DNA of 64,000 bases from Taxillus chinensis. Its lineage: Eukaryota > Streptophyta > Magnoliopsida > Santalales > Loranthaceae. The position numbers and the translations under genes are program-made. Under the pieces are notes generated by a model. That model did no database searches, was not told the DNA's origin, and worked only from the letters and a program-made list of their open reading frames with translations. The first letter of the stretch is position 1; the number at the start of each line of letters is the position of its first letter. The stretch is taken from contig CM042091.1 of the NCBI GenBank assembly GCA_023512835.1, forward strand, positions 37,648,107 to 37,712,106. The letters are read 5' to 3'. Positions 47,051 through 58,698 of this stretch are shown here, one piece after another.

Positions 47051-48208
47051 TGTTGGATCAAACCCCAGAATTTGGATAATGCCGTTAAAGCCTTATGTAA
47101 TTTGATCTGAGATCTTTTGTGTTTATTTGATCATTGCGAAGGTATGTCACTAATCCAAAGATGCACTCGTGAGAGCAAAGCTAAGGACAGGATACATAAT
47201 CCTGATCCGGACAAGAGTTAGTGTCGTCAAACACTTGGTAAATAACCAAGTAACAATAAGTGCGGAGTAAGGAAAATAAATGCGGAGTAAGGATAAGTGC
47301 GGAGTAAGGAAAATAAGTGCGGAGTAAGGAAAATAAGTGCGGAGTAAGGAAAATAGATGCGGAGTAAGGAATCCGGACTTATTACTCGCCCGGAGTAAGG
47401 AACTTACATACGGAGTAAGGAACTTACACACGGAGTAAGGAACTTACACCCGGAGTAAGGAACTTACATACGGAGTAAGGAACTTACATGCGGAGTAAGG
47501 AAGCGCTGACACGGACTAAGGATTCTAGTCTTGAATAGATACGGAGTAAGCAACCACTGACACGGAGTAAGGTTCCGAGCTTCATTAACTACGGAGTAAG
47601 GAAAATTACACCGGACCAAGAAGACACTGCTCCAATGAAACCGCATTTAAAGTTATCGGCTCGTCTTGTCCCGATGTAAGACGAATGCATTTAGAACAAG
47701 AAGAATCTTACACGTGGATCATCCGGATATGTGGACACAACCTTAATTGTATCTCGGAACTCACAAAGACACTTATACTCTTCAAATCCAAGATCTTGAG
47801 CTCCACAATCCGCAGCAGTCAAGGCAGATAGATTACCGAGGGATAGTTAGTGCGGAACGCATTCCGGAACTTCAAGTTCCAAGGTTGTCTCTTAGGAATG
47901 TTTTGTATAAATATTCATACTTATACTTCATGTAAAAAGTGTGAGCTAGAGCGAAGAAGTGCAAAAATATAGAAAAGGCACTTGGCTAGTGTGTGAATTC
48001 AATGTTGTAAACAGAGTGTAAGAGAGTGTTTGCTTCTATTTTGTTGTAATCACTTTGTGATAATAAAACAAAATACTTCCACTATCTGGTTATCTTCCGC
48101 AGTGATATTATCACTTAAACTAGATAAGTCTTTGTGTCTTGAGAGAAAAGAAAGAGTTCGAATAAGAGCCTATTCACCCCCCCCCCTTTAGGCTCCAAGG
48201 GACCATCA
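47051..48208 (+). repeat. Element 6 3' LTR (1158 bp)
   Basis: TGTTGGATCAAACCCC to GGGACCATCA; TATAAATA at 47906-47913. Compared with the 5' LTR, most substitutions are C-to-T at CpG (for example GCCGAC to GCTGAC near 47506), plus length changes in the C run and at 47138. Confidence 0.97.
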
Positions 48209-48213
48209 ATGGT

Positions 48214-49259
48214 GCTTATGTGTTTCTGTGATTTGTGGGCGTTTATAAATAAGTATGGCATAAGGGTTGAGAAGTCAACCATGGAAATCTAGATGTAGAT
48301 TTAGATTGATAAGATTTGTAATTAAATATTTGTGTATTTCTGTTGTTACCGTGCGACTTAGAGTCATTAAGGATGTGTTTTGGGCTATATATTATGGTTT
48401 ATTGAGTTAAAAGCGTGTTTGTGGGTGTCTAGGGGTCGCTCGGTTGATTTCAGATGAAGAACAGGCAAAAATGATGATGAACAATACTTTGTGCGAAGTA
48501 GAAGGGCTGAAGGTTCAGAGGGTCGAAGGTCAAGAGTCGAAGGTCAAACCTTCGTGTCAAGCCTTCGAGTCAAATCTTCGAGTCTTCGAAGTCAATCTTC
48601 GAGTCTTCAAGTCTCCTAGTTAGCAGTTCTACAACTTTGGGTTAGCAGTTCCAAGGTACAGTAGGGATCATTTACATTGTAAATCATTATGCCTAAGTAT
48701 TTATACATAAGTTACAATGTAAATAATGAAATACCCCCCTTTTAGATTCAAAGAAAAATACTAGAAAATTAAATCCCCACTTCTTCAAAAGGTGAAAAAT
48801 GGGATTTAGTGTTAAATCCTGGAAATATGTAGTTTTTTGTAGTGGTGACTTTTTGGAAAGTGGGATTAGACCTCTCAGAAAAATCCTCAAAAATCAAATT
48901 ATCTTAGTTATAGTATGGGGAGGAAATGTCAAAAAATTTTATTTCAAGAAAACAGCTTCTACAAAAATCCTCTCTCTTGGTCAAAACTTGACGATACTTT
49001 TGTGAAAACTAGCCTATAGTACAAAGAGAGTTGTGAATCCTAGTGGTCATGTAGGCCTACGAGGCTGCCTTGTTAAGCCTGGGAGGCTACTGTTAAGGGC
49101 TTAGGAGGCGAGATTTATTCAGAGTTTAAGAGGCTACTATGCCTGAGAGGTAATATGGAGCCCGAGGGGCAGTACTATGCCTAGGGGGCAACATGGTCCC
49201 TAAGAGGAAATGTTTGGGATTACTTGGGAGGTTTTATTTGTATTTTAATGTGTGTACAT
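48214..49259 (+). other. Unassigned flank, probably degraded gypsy LTR, middle part
   Basis: Continuation of 35069-35539. 48480-48640 is a cluster of GTCGAAGGTCAA and CTTCGAGTC palindromes like those in LTR-A at 11100-11300. 48669-48730 contains an inverted TTACATTGTAAAT..TTACAATGTAAAT pair. 49021-49200 holds GGAGGCTACTGTTAAG-type short repeats, comparable in position to the GTGTGGCTGTG tandems of gypsy LTRs. It ends at tacat, the duplication of Element 7. Confidence 0.5.
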
Positions 49260-49679
49260 TGTTGGACCCCATTTTGTTCGGGTTGGACATTCTAACACCA
49301 TTTGATATGTATATACCTTTTTGCACATGTCATATAGCTTGTCGAACAGGTCCTTAAGGATTCCCCGCAATTTGCACAAGATGGATGCATTAACACGAAC
49401 AGGGAAGCCCAAAATTGATAACCTCTGTTGCAAGCCCCTAAGGCGCCCCAAGACCAACACCAACTGATAGAGGATGAAATGTGGAGATTAACGCACTTGA
49501 CCAAGTTCAATTCCGATGTAAAACGAAAAAGTTATGACCAAAACAATTTTCGTCGGGAAAAGTCAAACTTGCCCCTGGTCAAAGGGCCCAAAAATGTGAC
49601 CATGCAAGATTCTCCAAAATGACTATTCAGGCGAATATGTAGTTTCCCAAACAATCTCCCAAAGTTTGTTCGTTTTGGC

Positions 49680-49800
49680 AATCTCCCACTGATGCGGAAT
49701 AAGGATCCAAGCCTTCATTGATCCGGACTAATGCCTCTACTGATACGGAGTAAGCTCCAATCATCCGGAATTGCCTTCCATTGATCCGGATCTGAGCCTT
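49680..49800 (+). promoter_or_regulatory. CGGAGTAAG/TCCGGA word block in Element 7
   Basis: CTGATGCGGAATAAGGATCC, TTGATCCGGACTAATGCC, GATACGGAGTAAGCTCC and ATTGATCCGGATC follow each other. The equivalent place in the other LTR-A copy (11100-11345) carries TTCGAG/TTGACC words instead. Confidence 0.6.
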
Positions 49801-50397
49801 TGACCCTACCAATCATTGACTTTCGCTGATTAGCCTGTTTACAGGCATGGTCACTGTAGGTTCACGAGATTAGTTGGACAGATACTCGTCAATGCCTGTC
49901 TGTCACATGTGTGCATTTAAAGGCAAAAGGACAAGCAAGGTTGACGGTCCACCCGACATAAATGGCATCTAGTTAATAAAAAAGCGGGCTAGCATCCGTA
50001 AATGCTGCAATTATGTGGTAGTTCCAAAGGTATTAAAAGAGGTCCTGACACCAAAGAAATAGACACGCCCAGAGTCTTCACATCCGGATTACGCCCAAGC
50101 TCTTTCCTTTCCCAGAAAAACACCCAAGCTTTTTCCCTTTGCTTCGCCCAGCTCTTTCTTTCCCATATTCTCTCTCTTTCCCTGTGAGCTCCTTTTCCAA
50201 AAAACAAAAAAAACATTCCTTTCTCATATGGGTCTCTCACCCAAAATAAAATCTCTCTCACAGTTTATCCCCCCTCTCTCTATCACAATTTAAATCCTTT
50301 TCATCATCAATTTCCCTCAACTCCAACATACTACTATAGTCTCCAAGATAAATCCCAGCTAATTTTCATAATTGGTGCCGCTGGAATTTTATGATAT

Positions 50398-52202
50398 GGT
50401 GATCGGCAATTTGCAAGTGTACAAATCGTGATAAGTAATAAAGTGGATTTTTAAATCCAGATTATCGTACCCAAGGGAAGGATGTAGAATTTGGAAATTT
50501 TAACCAGCTTATAAAGAGATTTTGATTAAAAATAATGTAAAAGTAGAATTGAATGTAAAATAAGTTGATTGAATGGTTGTGAGAAATGAAAATGAGCTTG
50601 TTCGAGTAGAGATAAGTTCAATTGATAAAGGTGATTGGAGTTAAGATTTCATTTAATGTATTTTTCCCAAGAATATGCCTTAGTTCAATCTAATTCTTTC
50701 CTTGTGACAATATTTAATACCCAACCTCTAATGCATGAATTAGCCTTTTTCAAGTGCCATAATTCGTGTGTACACCCTAGCATGGGGGACGGGTGACCCT
50801 TTAAGATTTATGTTGTTTAGTCTAGAGCTACCACACCCACTCTTAACTTGGTATCCTAGGTTTTACATTGGCTTTCACAAATTATGCAACCCCTAGTTTG
50901 ATTATCTTGCAAATTCCAGTAATTATGCTTCATTTTTCAATCCTTCACATAAGTATCTAATATGATAAAATAAAGTGATCAAATCCATTTTATATTTCAA
51001 CCCAAAATAGTCAATAAACATTCACAAGGTGAAAAAGATTAAACTAAAACATTGCAAATTAATTCATTACATCAAACTCCATCTTAACCCCAATCAAGGG
51101 GTTTTAAGCTTCCATAGTATAATTGAAAACAAAAGAATTATAAAACATGGAATAAGAAAACCAAAATGATATCTTGCCTATTTAGACCAAGAATTCCAAG
51201 GTTGATCTTCGTTTCCCAACAGATTGTCTTCAAACTCCAAAAGATACCCCAAACCTTCTTCTCTCTCCCTTTCTCTACTCTAGGTGAGAAATGGATTTGT
51301 AGAATAGAAGAGAATTGTCTGATAACTTGATGGATCGATGGATTATGAATGAAGGATTAGCTCCCCTTTTATAGCCTCTTAGGCTGAATTTGAATATCCC
51401 ATTATTCCTCATAATTCCTCCAAATAATTAGTAATTCTTTTGTAACTCCCTTATTTTTTTGAATTTGAAAAAGAGATAAATCTCTCTCTTAAATCCCATA
51501 AAAACCTTAATCCAAATGCAGAGCACCCATTTGAATTTGAATTTCTTCAATAAATTCTCCTTTGACTTGAGTGTTTGGTGCCCGTTCTTTGATCAAATGA
51601 CTTCGATCAAGAAGGAAATAAGTATGCTGCAAAAATAAGGAGTTCATCGCCGAAATTCGGGCTTGGTCGGGTGAAGAAGGCTTCACCCGACCACCATGTA
51701 GAGTCCTCAAACTTCACCCGACCAGAAGGAAGTTATATTCCATGATGCTTGGAAAGTCTGAATATGCAAAATCAGCTTCACCCGACCTAGTCGGGTGACG
51801 AGTCCTTCACCCGACCACCTCCAAACGACCTCGGATTTCACCCGACCAGAAGGAGAAAATCTTCAATGAGTTTTTGCGAAGCCATCCCTGAAGTGTGAGC
51901 TTCACCCGACTTGGTCGGGTGAAGGGTCCTTCACCAGACCTTCACCCGACCAACTTGAGATTTGGGCGTTGTGAACATTAGGTCTTTGGTATTCTTTATT
52001 CCTTCTGTGAATTTGGTGAATTCTTCCTTGATTTTTAGATTCCTATCAAAATATAGCAAAAATACCACAAAAACTATAAGAAATCCTCTTTTCTGGGTTA
52101 GGGCATGAAAATATGATAAAGTAACATAATTGGGCAATAAATGAATCAAAAGAGTTTGAAAATGTGCCCAAAATGGCCCTAAAAAGGGGGTATAAATCCC
52201 CC
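50398..52202. mobile_element. Unclassified 1.8-kb non-coding insert in Element 7
   Basis: Starts CGGCAATTTGCAAGTGTAC with ATTATCGTACCCAAGGG soon after and ends GGGGGTATAAATCCCCCCGATC. No open frame with a recognisable domain, no LTRs and no clear terminal inverted repeat. GATC occurs at both edges. A cluster of CTTCACCCGACC and its complement lies at 51665-51952. The opening text resembles a frequent plant non-coding repeat, but I cannot name the family. Confidence 0.55.
51665..51952. repeat. Clustered palindromic CTTCACCCGACC / GGTCGGGTGAAG repeats
   Basis: Direct copies at 51681-51692, 51712-51723, 51776-51787, 51805-51816 and 51941-51952, with one-base variants at about 51836-51847 and 51901-51912. 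Inverted copies lie at 51665-51676, about 51788-51797 and 51915-51926. Some pairs are only 2-4 bp apart and would fold into 10-12 bp stems. Confidence 0.85.
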
Positions 52203-53854
52203 CGATCAGCAGATACTCGTCAACGATTGTCTATCACATGCGTGCATTTAAAGGCAAAAGGACAAGCAAGCATGACGGTCCACCCAACTTAAATGGCATC
52301 TAGTTAATAAAAAAGGGGGCTAGCATCCGTAAATGCTGCAATTATGTGGCAGTTCCAATGGTATTAAAAGAGGTCCTGACACCAAAGAAATAGACACGCC
52401 CAGAGTCTGTACGTCCGGATTACGCCCAAGCTCTTTCCTTTCCCAGAAAAACACCCAAGCTTTTTCCCTTTGCTTCGCCCAGCTCTTTCCTTCCCATATT
52501 GTCTCTCTTTCCTTGTGAGCTCCTTTTCCAAAAAACAAAAAAACCATTCCTTTCTCATACGGGTCTCTCACCCAAAATAAAATCTCTCTCATAGTTTATC
52601 CCCCCTCTCTCTATCACAATTTAAATCCTTTTCATCATCAATTTACCTCAACTCCAACATATTGCTGTAGTCTCCAAGATAAATCCCAGCTAATTTTCAT
52701 AATTGGCGCTGCTGGAATTTCATGATTTGGTGATTTTGCGTTCCCGCAAGCGATTTTCAGTGCGGGCAGAATATTTTAAACGGAAGTTCAGGGAGTCCCG
52801 AGTTGAAATCCATTCAAGCCAAAGTCAGTGTAATTTACATTTGCTACTTTATTTTTCACTTCTTTGTATTTATATTTGATGTAATTTTAGTATTTTCCTA
52901 ATTTTCATTTCTTTAGCTTATCTCTATCTTTGATATAATTTGTAGTATGTTCTGTTGCATTTTCCTTATATTTTCTTGTTGTACGTTATAATATGTAAAG
53001 TATAGTGAAAAAAAAAGAAAAAAAAAAGAGCAAAAAAAGAGATGAAAAGAAAGAAGAAAGGCATGGAAAAATAAAAAAAGAGGGTAGCTTTATTTTTATT
53101 TGTGGATGTCACCATCACACACATCATGTTGATATGTGTTTCTTTTTTTACGTTTCATAAAACAAATTAAAAGAAAACACACAAAGATTATTTTTCACAT
53201 GTGTTAGTGCTTAGTGTTAACCCTAAAACATTTCAAAAAAACAAAAACAAAAAAAAAACGTTTTCAAGACAAAAAAATACATATTTTCGAAGCCTTCAAA
53301 AAGCAAAAACAAAAAAACAAAACAAAACAAACAAAAAAAACACAAAAAATAAAACAAAAAAAACTTACAAAAAGGGGTAAAACAAGAAAAAACAAAAAAA
53401 CAAAAACAAAAACAAATAAATATTTTCAAACTAAAAAAAGAAAAGAAAAGAAAAAGAAAAAAACCAAAAAGATTTCATTTTCGAGTTCAAGCAAAAAACC
53501 AAAACCTTTAGGATTCCCTTTAGAAATTTAGGATAAATCCATTTTAACATGACTTTAATAAATAACTTAGCTAAATAAAAATCATAGACTTTTTAGGAAA
53601 CTTAACCCAATCATAGCAATGATAATAAATAGAAAGCCTCCTCCTTTGAAAATAGATACCGAAAGGGCACTGTAAGGGTGCTAATACTTCCCTACACGTA
53701 ACCAACTCCCGAACCCTTCTCTGATAACACAGACCACATTTTACTACTCAAGGTAGAGGGTACCCAACTGTACCCCAAAAACATTTGGTGGCGACTCTAA
53801 ATTTTCTCACCATTGGATTAGTCTAAGCCCACGAAAACCAGTGCTGACATACAT

Positions 53855-54285
53855 GATTAAAATGGTGATGTATATGAGTATTAGATGAGCACATGCCTAC
53901 ACTAGTTTATAAGTTGGGATGGGTTGGGGAGACATGATCCTTATTGAGTTATAATGGCTCACCCCTCCTATTGTATTTGTCTTTGTTTGTTTCAAGTGCT
54001 TACAGGAGCTAGGAGGTTCACCAAAGGTGAAGACCTTGTGTGTATTTGTTTGTTTTGTTGGATTGTAAAAACTATGATTGTAACCCCGCAGGGGAAAGAA
54101 CATGTATGTATATGTGTTTGTACTGTGGATTTCTGTCTTCATGGGCTATATGTGTGGTATGGATTAGGGACGGCACCCGTGCAAAGGTCCCTTTCCCAGT
54201 GTTATCACTAACCCCTTGTCTCTTCGGGTGCAGGCATGAGGATTCTCTAACCGGTTTTTACAGGTCAAAAATCCAGGGCATGACA
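53855..54285 (+). repeat. Gypsy LTR 3' end (host of Element 7)
   Basis: Contains GGGATGGGTTGGGGAGACATGATCC, GGCTCACCCCTCCTA and TTGTAACCCCGCAGGGG, and ends AAAAATCCAGGGCATGACA at 54285. All match the 3' third of the Element 4 LTR. With 48214-49259 it forms one old LTR. No primer-binding site follows, so it is either a 3' or a solo LTR; the next bases ctaaa would be its target site. Confidence 0.75.
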
Positions 54286-54550
54286 CTAAACGCTTATCAT
54301 CTTTTCAATCAATGGCTCCCACATCATCTCATCCCGTTATCTTTGCTGATGGTTCTCAAACCTCTATTACTAGAACAGGGACTACACACTTAAGCCTATC
54401 TATCTTTTTTCAACCGTGTTGCATTTACCTCACTCACCATACAACTTATTATCCGTTAGCTCCTTGGCTAAGACTCTCAATTGTTCTATAACCTTTTCAT
54501 CTTCTAGTTGTATTTTCTAGGATCTGAAGACGAGACAAACAATTGGTGGG
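54286..54550 (+). pseudogene. Fragment of a different copia lineage (protease / pre-integrase region)
   Basis: Reads PVIFADGSQTSITRTGT, then degenerate codons and a KTR..TIGGG ending. This matches the region between the copia protease and the integrase zinc finger in non-Sirevirus copia elements (pattern ADGS.T.I.G.GT..L). It is in the opposite orientation to the adjoining Element 8 gag, from which it is separated by a sharp junction near 54550. Confidence 0.6.
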
Positions 54551-55350
54551 GGATCGTGATACCAAGCCTCTTTACACCTAAAGTCAACTATGTCTTTTTC
54601 AAGTTTTGCAACAATGTATTCAAGATGTTTAGCTTGACCATTTATATCTTTATACATTTGAGTAATTATTAGTCTCTCATTCTTTTCATGATCACATTCA
54701 GCAGTAACAGATTCTAATATACTCATGACCTCAGAGATAAAAGGTACCTCAGTATTTTCCATGAGGCGTATGTTCAGCTTCTCGGTTGGCTCATTATCAG
54801 AGGATTCCTCCTTTTCTTCTGAGCCACTGACATACTTCGTGACGAACGCCTTCCTCTTGTTCTTGCTGTTTTCTGAGGTGGAGCGTCGAGGTTTAACTTT
54901 GTCACTTTTATCATCCGTCTTTGATTTGGATTTACAATCCTTAGCCCAAGGACCGTTTTCCCACGGTTGTGGCGGTCTTTGGGAAGTAGACTCCGATCGC
55001 TCCTTCCTTCTGGATGATGATGAGAAGCCTCTTCTGAATCCTTTTCTGCTTTTCCTCAGGAATCACTCGAAGGATTTGATCAGAAAAGCTATTTCTTCTC
55101 CAACGTCCGAGTCAAAGTTCTCTGACTCTTCCGTATCATCATCCCGCTGTATGCTTAGACATTTCGTAGCTTTAAAAGCTACCCCCTTTTCTTTCCGAGC
55201 TATTTTCTCATCTTAATCAGTATATTTGAATCTGACCTCATGAGTCCATAGCTCTTTGTGTAGTTCTTCAAGGGGAGCATACTGCCAGGTCTTATCAGCT
55301 TGCATCTGGAGCTGCTTGGAGTAGTAGCGATCTGGCAAGGAACGAAAAAA
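54551..55350 (-). pseudogene. gag: Gag of Element 8, C-terminal part
   Basis: On the minus strand from 55350: SLPDRYYSKQL-like text, an SDEELW/THEVRFKY-like region and KARKEKGVAFKATK. A decayed zinc knuckle with NRGKT (second Cys is Arg CGT, as in Element 6) lies at about 54955-54990. Then come SEEKEESSDNE and the heptad region ISEVMSILESVTAECDHEK (54517-54762). Frame shifts near 54960 and 55080. Confidence 0.8.
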
Positions 55351-56744
55351 CTTGTTGATGGTCCCTTGGAGCCTAGAGGGGGGGGGGTGAATAGGCTCTT
55401 ATCAAAACTCTTTTACACTCTTAAGGCACGGCACTGATCTAGTTAAGTGATAGAATCACTGCGGAAGATAACTAGATAGTGGAAGTATTTTGTTTTATTA
55501 TCAAGAGATAATTACAACAAAATAGAAGCAACTCTCTTACACTCTGTTTTACAAAAGGATTCACACACTAGCCTAGATTGTATCCTTGAGCTCTTGTGCA
55601 TACAAAAGGTTAATTCAGGCTCATGCACTGTATCATTCTTTCTTACAAATATACAAATATGAATATTTATACAAACATTCCTAAGAGACAACCTTGGAAC
55701 TTGTAGTTCTGGAATGCGTTCAACACTAAATATTCCTCAGTAATCTCTCTGCCTTGACTGCTGCGGTTTGTGGAGCTCAAGATCTTGGGTTTGAAGAGTA
55801 TAAGTGCATTTGTGAGTTCCCAAATACAATTGAGGTTGTGTCCACATATCCGGATGATCCACGTGTAAGATTCTTCAGGTTCTCAATAAATTTGTCTTAC
55901 ATTGGGACGCCACGAGTTGATAACATTAAGTGCGGTGAGTTGAAGTAGTATCTTCTTGGTCTGGTGTAATTCTCCTTACTCCGTTGCTAATGAAGCTCGG
56001 AACCTTACTCCGTGTCAGTGGTTGCTTACTCCGTATCTGTTTAGTACTGGAATCCTTAGTCCGTGCCAGCGCTTCCTTACTCCGCATGTAAGTTCCTTAC
56101 TCCGTATGTAAATTCCTTATTCCGTATGTAAGTTCCTTACTCCGGGAGAGTCTAAGGGATCGGAGTGCTTACTCCGTACTAGCGCTTCCTTACTCCGTAT
56201 GAGTAAGTTTTCCGGATTCCTTACTCCGCATCTAGTTTGTTTACTCCGTGCGAATAAAGGCTCGGATCCTTATTCCACATCAATACTTCCTTACTCCGTA
56301 TGTATGGAAGACTCGGATGCCTTACTCCGTGTCTTCTTCACTTTAGTTCGCTTGGAGGGAAGACTTAACTTTTTAACTCCTTTTCAAACCTATTCCTTCG
56401 TGTGACCTCGTTGACCAAGACTCTTACTCCGCATTAGTCTGACTTAGTCCGTTTGAGGCACTTAGGAACATATTCCGTAATCCGTAGCTTTTAAGTTCTT
56501 AGTCCGCACGAATGTTCCTTATTCCGTATGTATTGATGACTTGGTTATTTACCAAGTGTTTGACGACACTCACTCTTGTCCAGATCAGGATTATGTATCC
56601 TATCCTTAGCTTTGCTCTCACGAGTGTATCTCCGAATTAATAACATATCTTCTGCAACGATCAAATAAACACAAGAGATCTCAGATCAAATTACATAAGG
56701 CTTTATCAGCATTATCCAAATTCTGGGTTTGATCCAACACTTGT
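55351..56744 (-). mobile_element. Solo Sirevirus-type copia LTR inside Element 8 gag
   Basis: LTR 55356-56739, minus strand: start TGTTGGATCAAACCC at 56739, end GGGACCATCA at 55356. Perfect 5-bp duplication cttgt (55351-55355 and 56740-56744). The CCTTACTCCG array at 55970-56530 includes extended and CTTATTCCG variants. No internal region, hence a solo LTR made by recombination. Confidence 0.92.
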
Positions 56745-57387
56745 CATTGATCTGGAACTGAGTGTAATGCTCATTGACAATTTTCAAATCAAGAGTGAGC
56801 TTGCCGAATCTTTGGTAGATGCTCTCGAGGGATTCACCAGGTTTATGAGTGAAGCTCTCAAAGTTTTGTCTGAGAGCACAAATGTCGTTCTGCATTTGGG
56901 ACTGACTTCTCTCATAGAGGATTGTCAGTTTATCCCAGACAACTTTCGCTGTCGTGCAGTCCTGGACATCCGTGAAAGCTTTGGAGTCCAAAGACAATGT
57001 CACGTATGCCAGAGCCTTTTCGCTAGGATACTGCCAGGCTCTTTCCTCGTTGGTGAGCTCAGCATTTGTCTTTGGCCTTCTCACTCCATTTTCTCTGATA
57101 TTCATTGGAATAGGTAGCTCTTGATGAAGACATGGCTACATGAGGTGATCTTGACATATCATGAACATTCTCATGCGAGCTGTTGACTGTAAGAAAAGCT
57201 CAGGTGTGCACTTTGGCAGTTTGGTTAGAGTGAAACTAGAACTCCGTTGTTGAGGAGCAGCAGGAGCTGCAAGTTGAGCACTTGTGCTCGGATCGAGATT
57301 TTCGCTGCTGCTACGGTTGGGAAGGGGCTCTTGTGCACCTCCAGAGTTAACGCGAGCATTGAACAACATACTACTTTCTTTGGCCAT
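56745..57387 (-). pseudogene. gag: Gag of Element 8, N-terminal part
   Basis: ATG (minus) at 57387: MAKESSMLFNARVNSGGAQ, then a Pro/Gln/Ala-rich stretch, LTKLPKCTPELF and MRMFMICQDHLM. After a break near 57130 come NAELTNEERAWQYPSEKALAYV, KVVWDKLTILYERSQSQMQNDI and GESLESIYQRFGKLTL. It aligns with 36764-37400 of Element 6 and is more intact in places. Confidence 0.88.
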
Positions 57388-57433
57388 TGTTGAGAGAGAA
57401 AGAGTGGGATATTTACTTTGAGCAGGCAGACTT

Positions 57434-57445
57434 TCTCTGATACCA
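57434..57445 (-). promoter_or_regulatory. Primer-binding site of Element 8
   Basis: Minus-strand TGGTATCAGAGA two bases after the LTR end; matches initiator-Met tRNA complement for eleven bases. Confidence 0.88.
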
Positions 57446-57447
57446 CT

Positions 57448-58698
57448 TGTTGGTCCCTAGGAGCCTAGAGGGGGGTGAGCAGGCTCTAATTGAAAACTCT
57501 TTGCTCGTCTCTAGCACAAGACTTATCCGGTTAAATGATAAAATCAGTGTGGAAGATAACCAGATAGTGGAAGTATTTTGTTTTATTATCAAAAGATAAA
57601 TACAACAAAACAGTAGCAGATTAAAGCTTGCGAAGCTTTTCGATCTACTGAAAAACTCTCTTACACTATGTTTACAATAACTCACACACTAACCAATATG
57701 ATCTCTAAAGCTCTTATACATGTATACGCATATATAAAAATCTACAAGTGTTAATATATATAGCCATCCGTTAGAAAACATTCTTGGAACTTGTTATTCC
57801 GAGCGACATGAAGCATTGACTGTTCTTTGGAAATCTCTCAGCCTTAATTGCTGTGGATGTAGAGCTCAAGATCTTGGGTCTTTAAACTTTGAATTACTTT
57901 ACATGATTCCAAGTGCAATTAAAGTTATGTCCACATCTCCGTGTGTTCCACGTGTAAGATAATTTATGTTTTCAACAAGTTTGTCTATCATCGGGACATA
58001 GTGAGCCGAGGACTTTGAATGTGAAGCTGATAAGTTGGATTAGCGCCTTCTTAATCTGTCATAAAGTTCCTTATTCCGTGTTAATGAAGCTCGGATCCTT
58101 ACTCTGTGTCAGTGGTTGCTTACTCCGTGTCAGCTTGATACTGGAATCCTTATTCCGTGTCAGCGCTTCCTTACTCCGTATGAATAAGAAGTCCAGAGAG
58201 CTTACTCCGTATCAGTGCTTCTTTACTCTATATGAACGAGAAGTCCGGAAAGCTTACTCCGTATCAGCACTTCCTTACTCCGCATGAGTTGAAAGGTCCA
58301 GATGGCTTACTTCGTATCAACACATCCTTACTCCACTTGAGTAAAAGGTTCGGATTTCTTACTCCGCATCTCTTTTCCTTACTCCGTGCGAATAAAGGAC
58401 TTGGGTCCTTATTTTGCACAAGTTGTTCCTTACTTCGCATATATGAAAGACTCGGGTTCCTTACTCCGTGTCTTCTTGTCCTTTGTCCGCTTGAGTAGAA
58501 GACTTAGCTTTTTATTCCGCAATAACTTTCTCTTACTCCGTGTGAGATATAGACTGGGATTCTTATTCCGCATCTATTTACTTTAGTCCATTTAAAGTCT
58601 AAGACACGGATTCCGTTGTCCGTAACTTTAAACATTTGGTCCGCATGAGTGATCTTTATTCCGTATGATGAAAATATATTCTGCAACAACTAAGAATA
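57448..58698 (-). repeat. Element 8 5' LTR, start truncated
   Basis: Ends (minus) CTAGGGACCAACA at 57448. Inverted CGGAGTAAGG words fill 58070-58660, many decayed to TATTCCG or ACTCTG. The first about 120 bp of the LTR are cut off by Element 9 at 58698/58699. Confidence 0.88.

Larger units (their letters stand above)
35540..48208 (+). mobile_element. Element 6: 12.7-kb Sirevirus-type Ty1/copia with a third ORF
   Basis: The LTRs at 35540-36702 and 47051-48208 are nearly identical (about twenty differences by eye, mostly CpG sites). A perfect 5-bp duplication atggt (35535-35539 and 48209-48213) shows a recent intact insertion. The order gag, protease, integrase, RT, RNase H is copia order. Long gag, clustered polypurine tracts after pol and an extra ORF are Sirevirus traits. 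Coding is broken by many single-base indels and a few stops, although the LTRs are young. Confidence 0.95.
49255..53854 (+). mobile_element. Element 7: LTR-A copy with 1.8-kb insert and 527-bp duplication
   Basis: Starts TGTTGGACCCC (49260), ends CCAGTGCTGACA (53849), with a perfect duplication tacat (49255-49259 and 53850-53854). LTR-A text covers 49260-50397 and 52203-53849. About 527 bp (49871-50397 and 52203-52735) are present twice, flanking a non-LTR-A insert (50398-52202). Without insert and duplicate the length is close to the 2338 bp of the solo LTR at 10689. It is either one LTR with a duplicated insertion site, or two truncated LTRs around a remnant internal region. Confidence 0.85.
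54551..58698 (-). mobile_element. Element 8: Sirevirus-type copia, 5' LTR and gag only
   Basis: Minus strand: LTR (58698 to 57448), primer-binding site, gag from 57387 leftwards, truncated at 54551 after the coiled-coil part. No pol remains. A solo copia LTR with duplication cttgt splits gag at 55351-56744. The LTR start is missing because Element 9 is inserted at 58699. Confidence 0.88.

Noticed and set aside
48669..48730. Inverted TTACATTGTAAAT pair suggesting a MITE
   Set aside because: The two arms are only about 40 bp apart, no target duplication is seen, and no second copy occurs in the window.
53214..53531. Lys-rich frame on plus and Phe-rich frame on minus
   Set aside because: A-rich low-complexity part of LTR-A; the same block at 12430-12680 gives similar artefacts.
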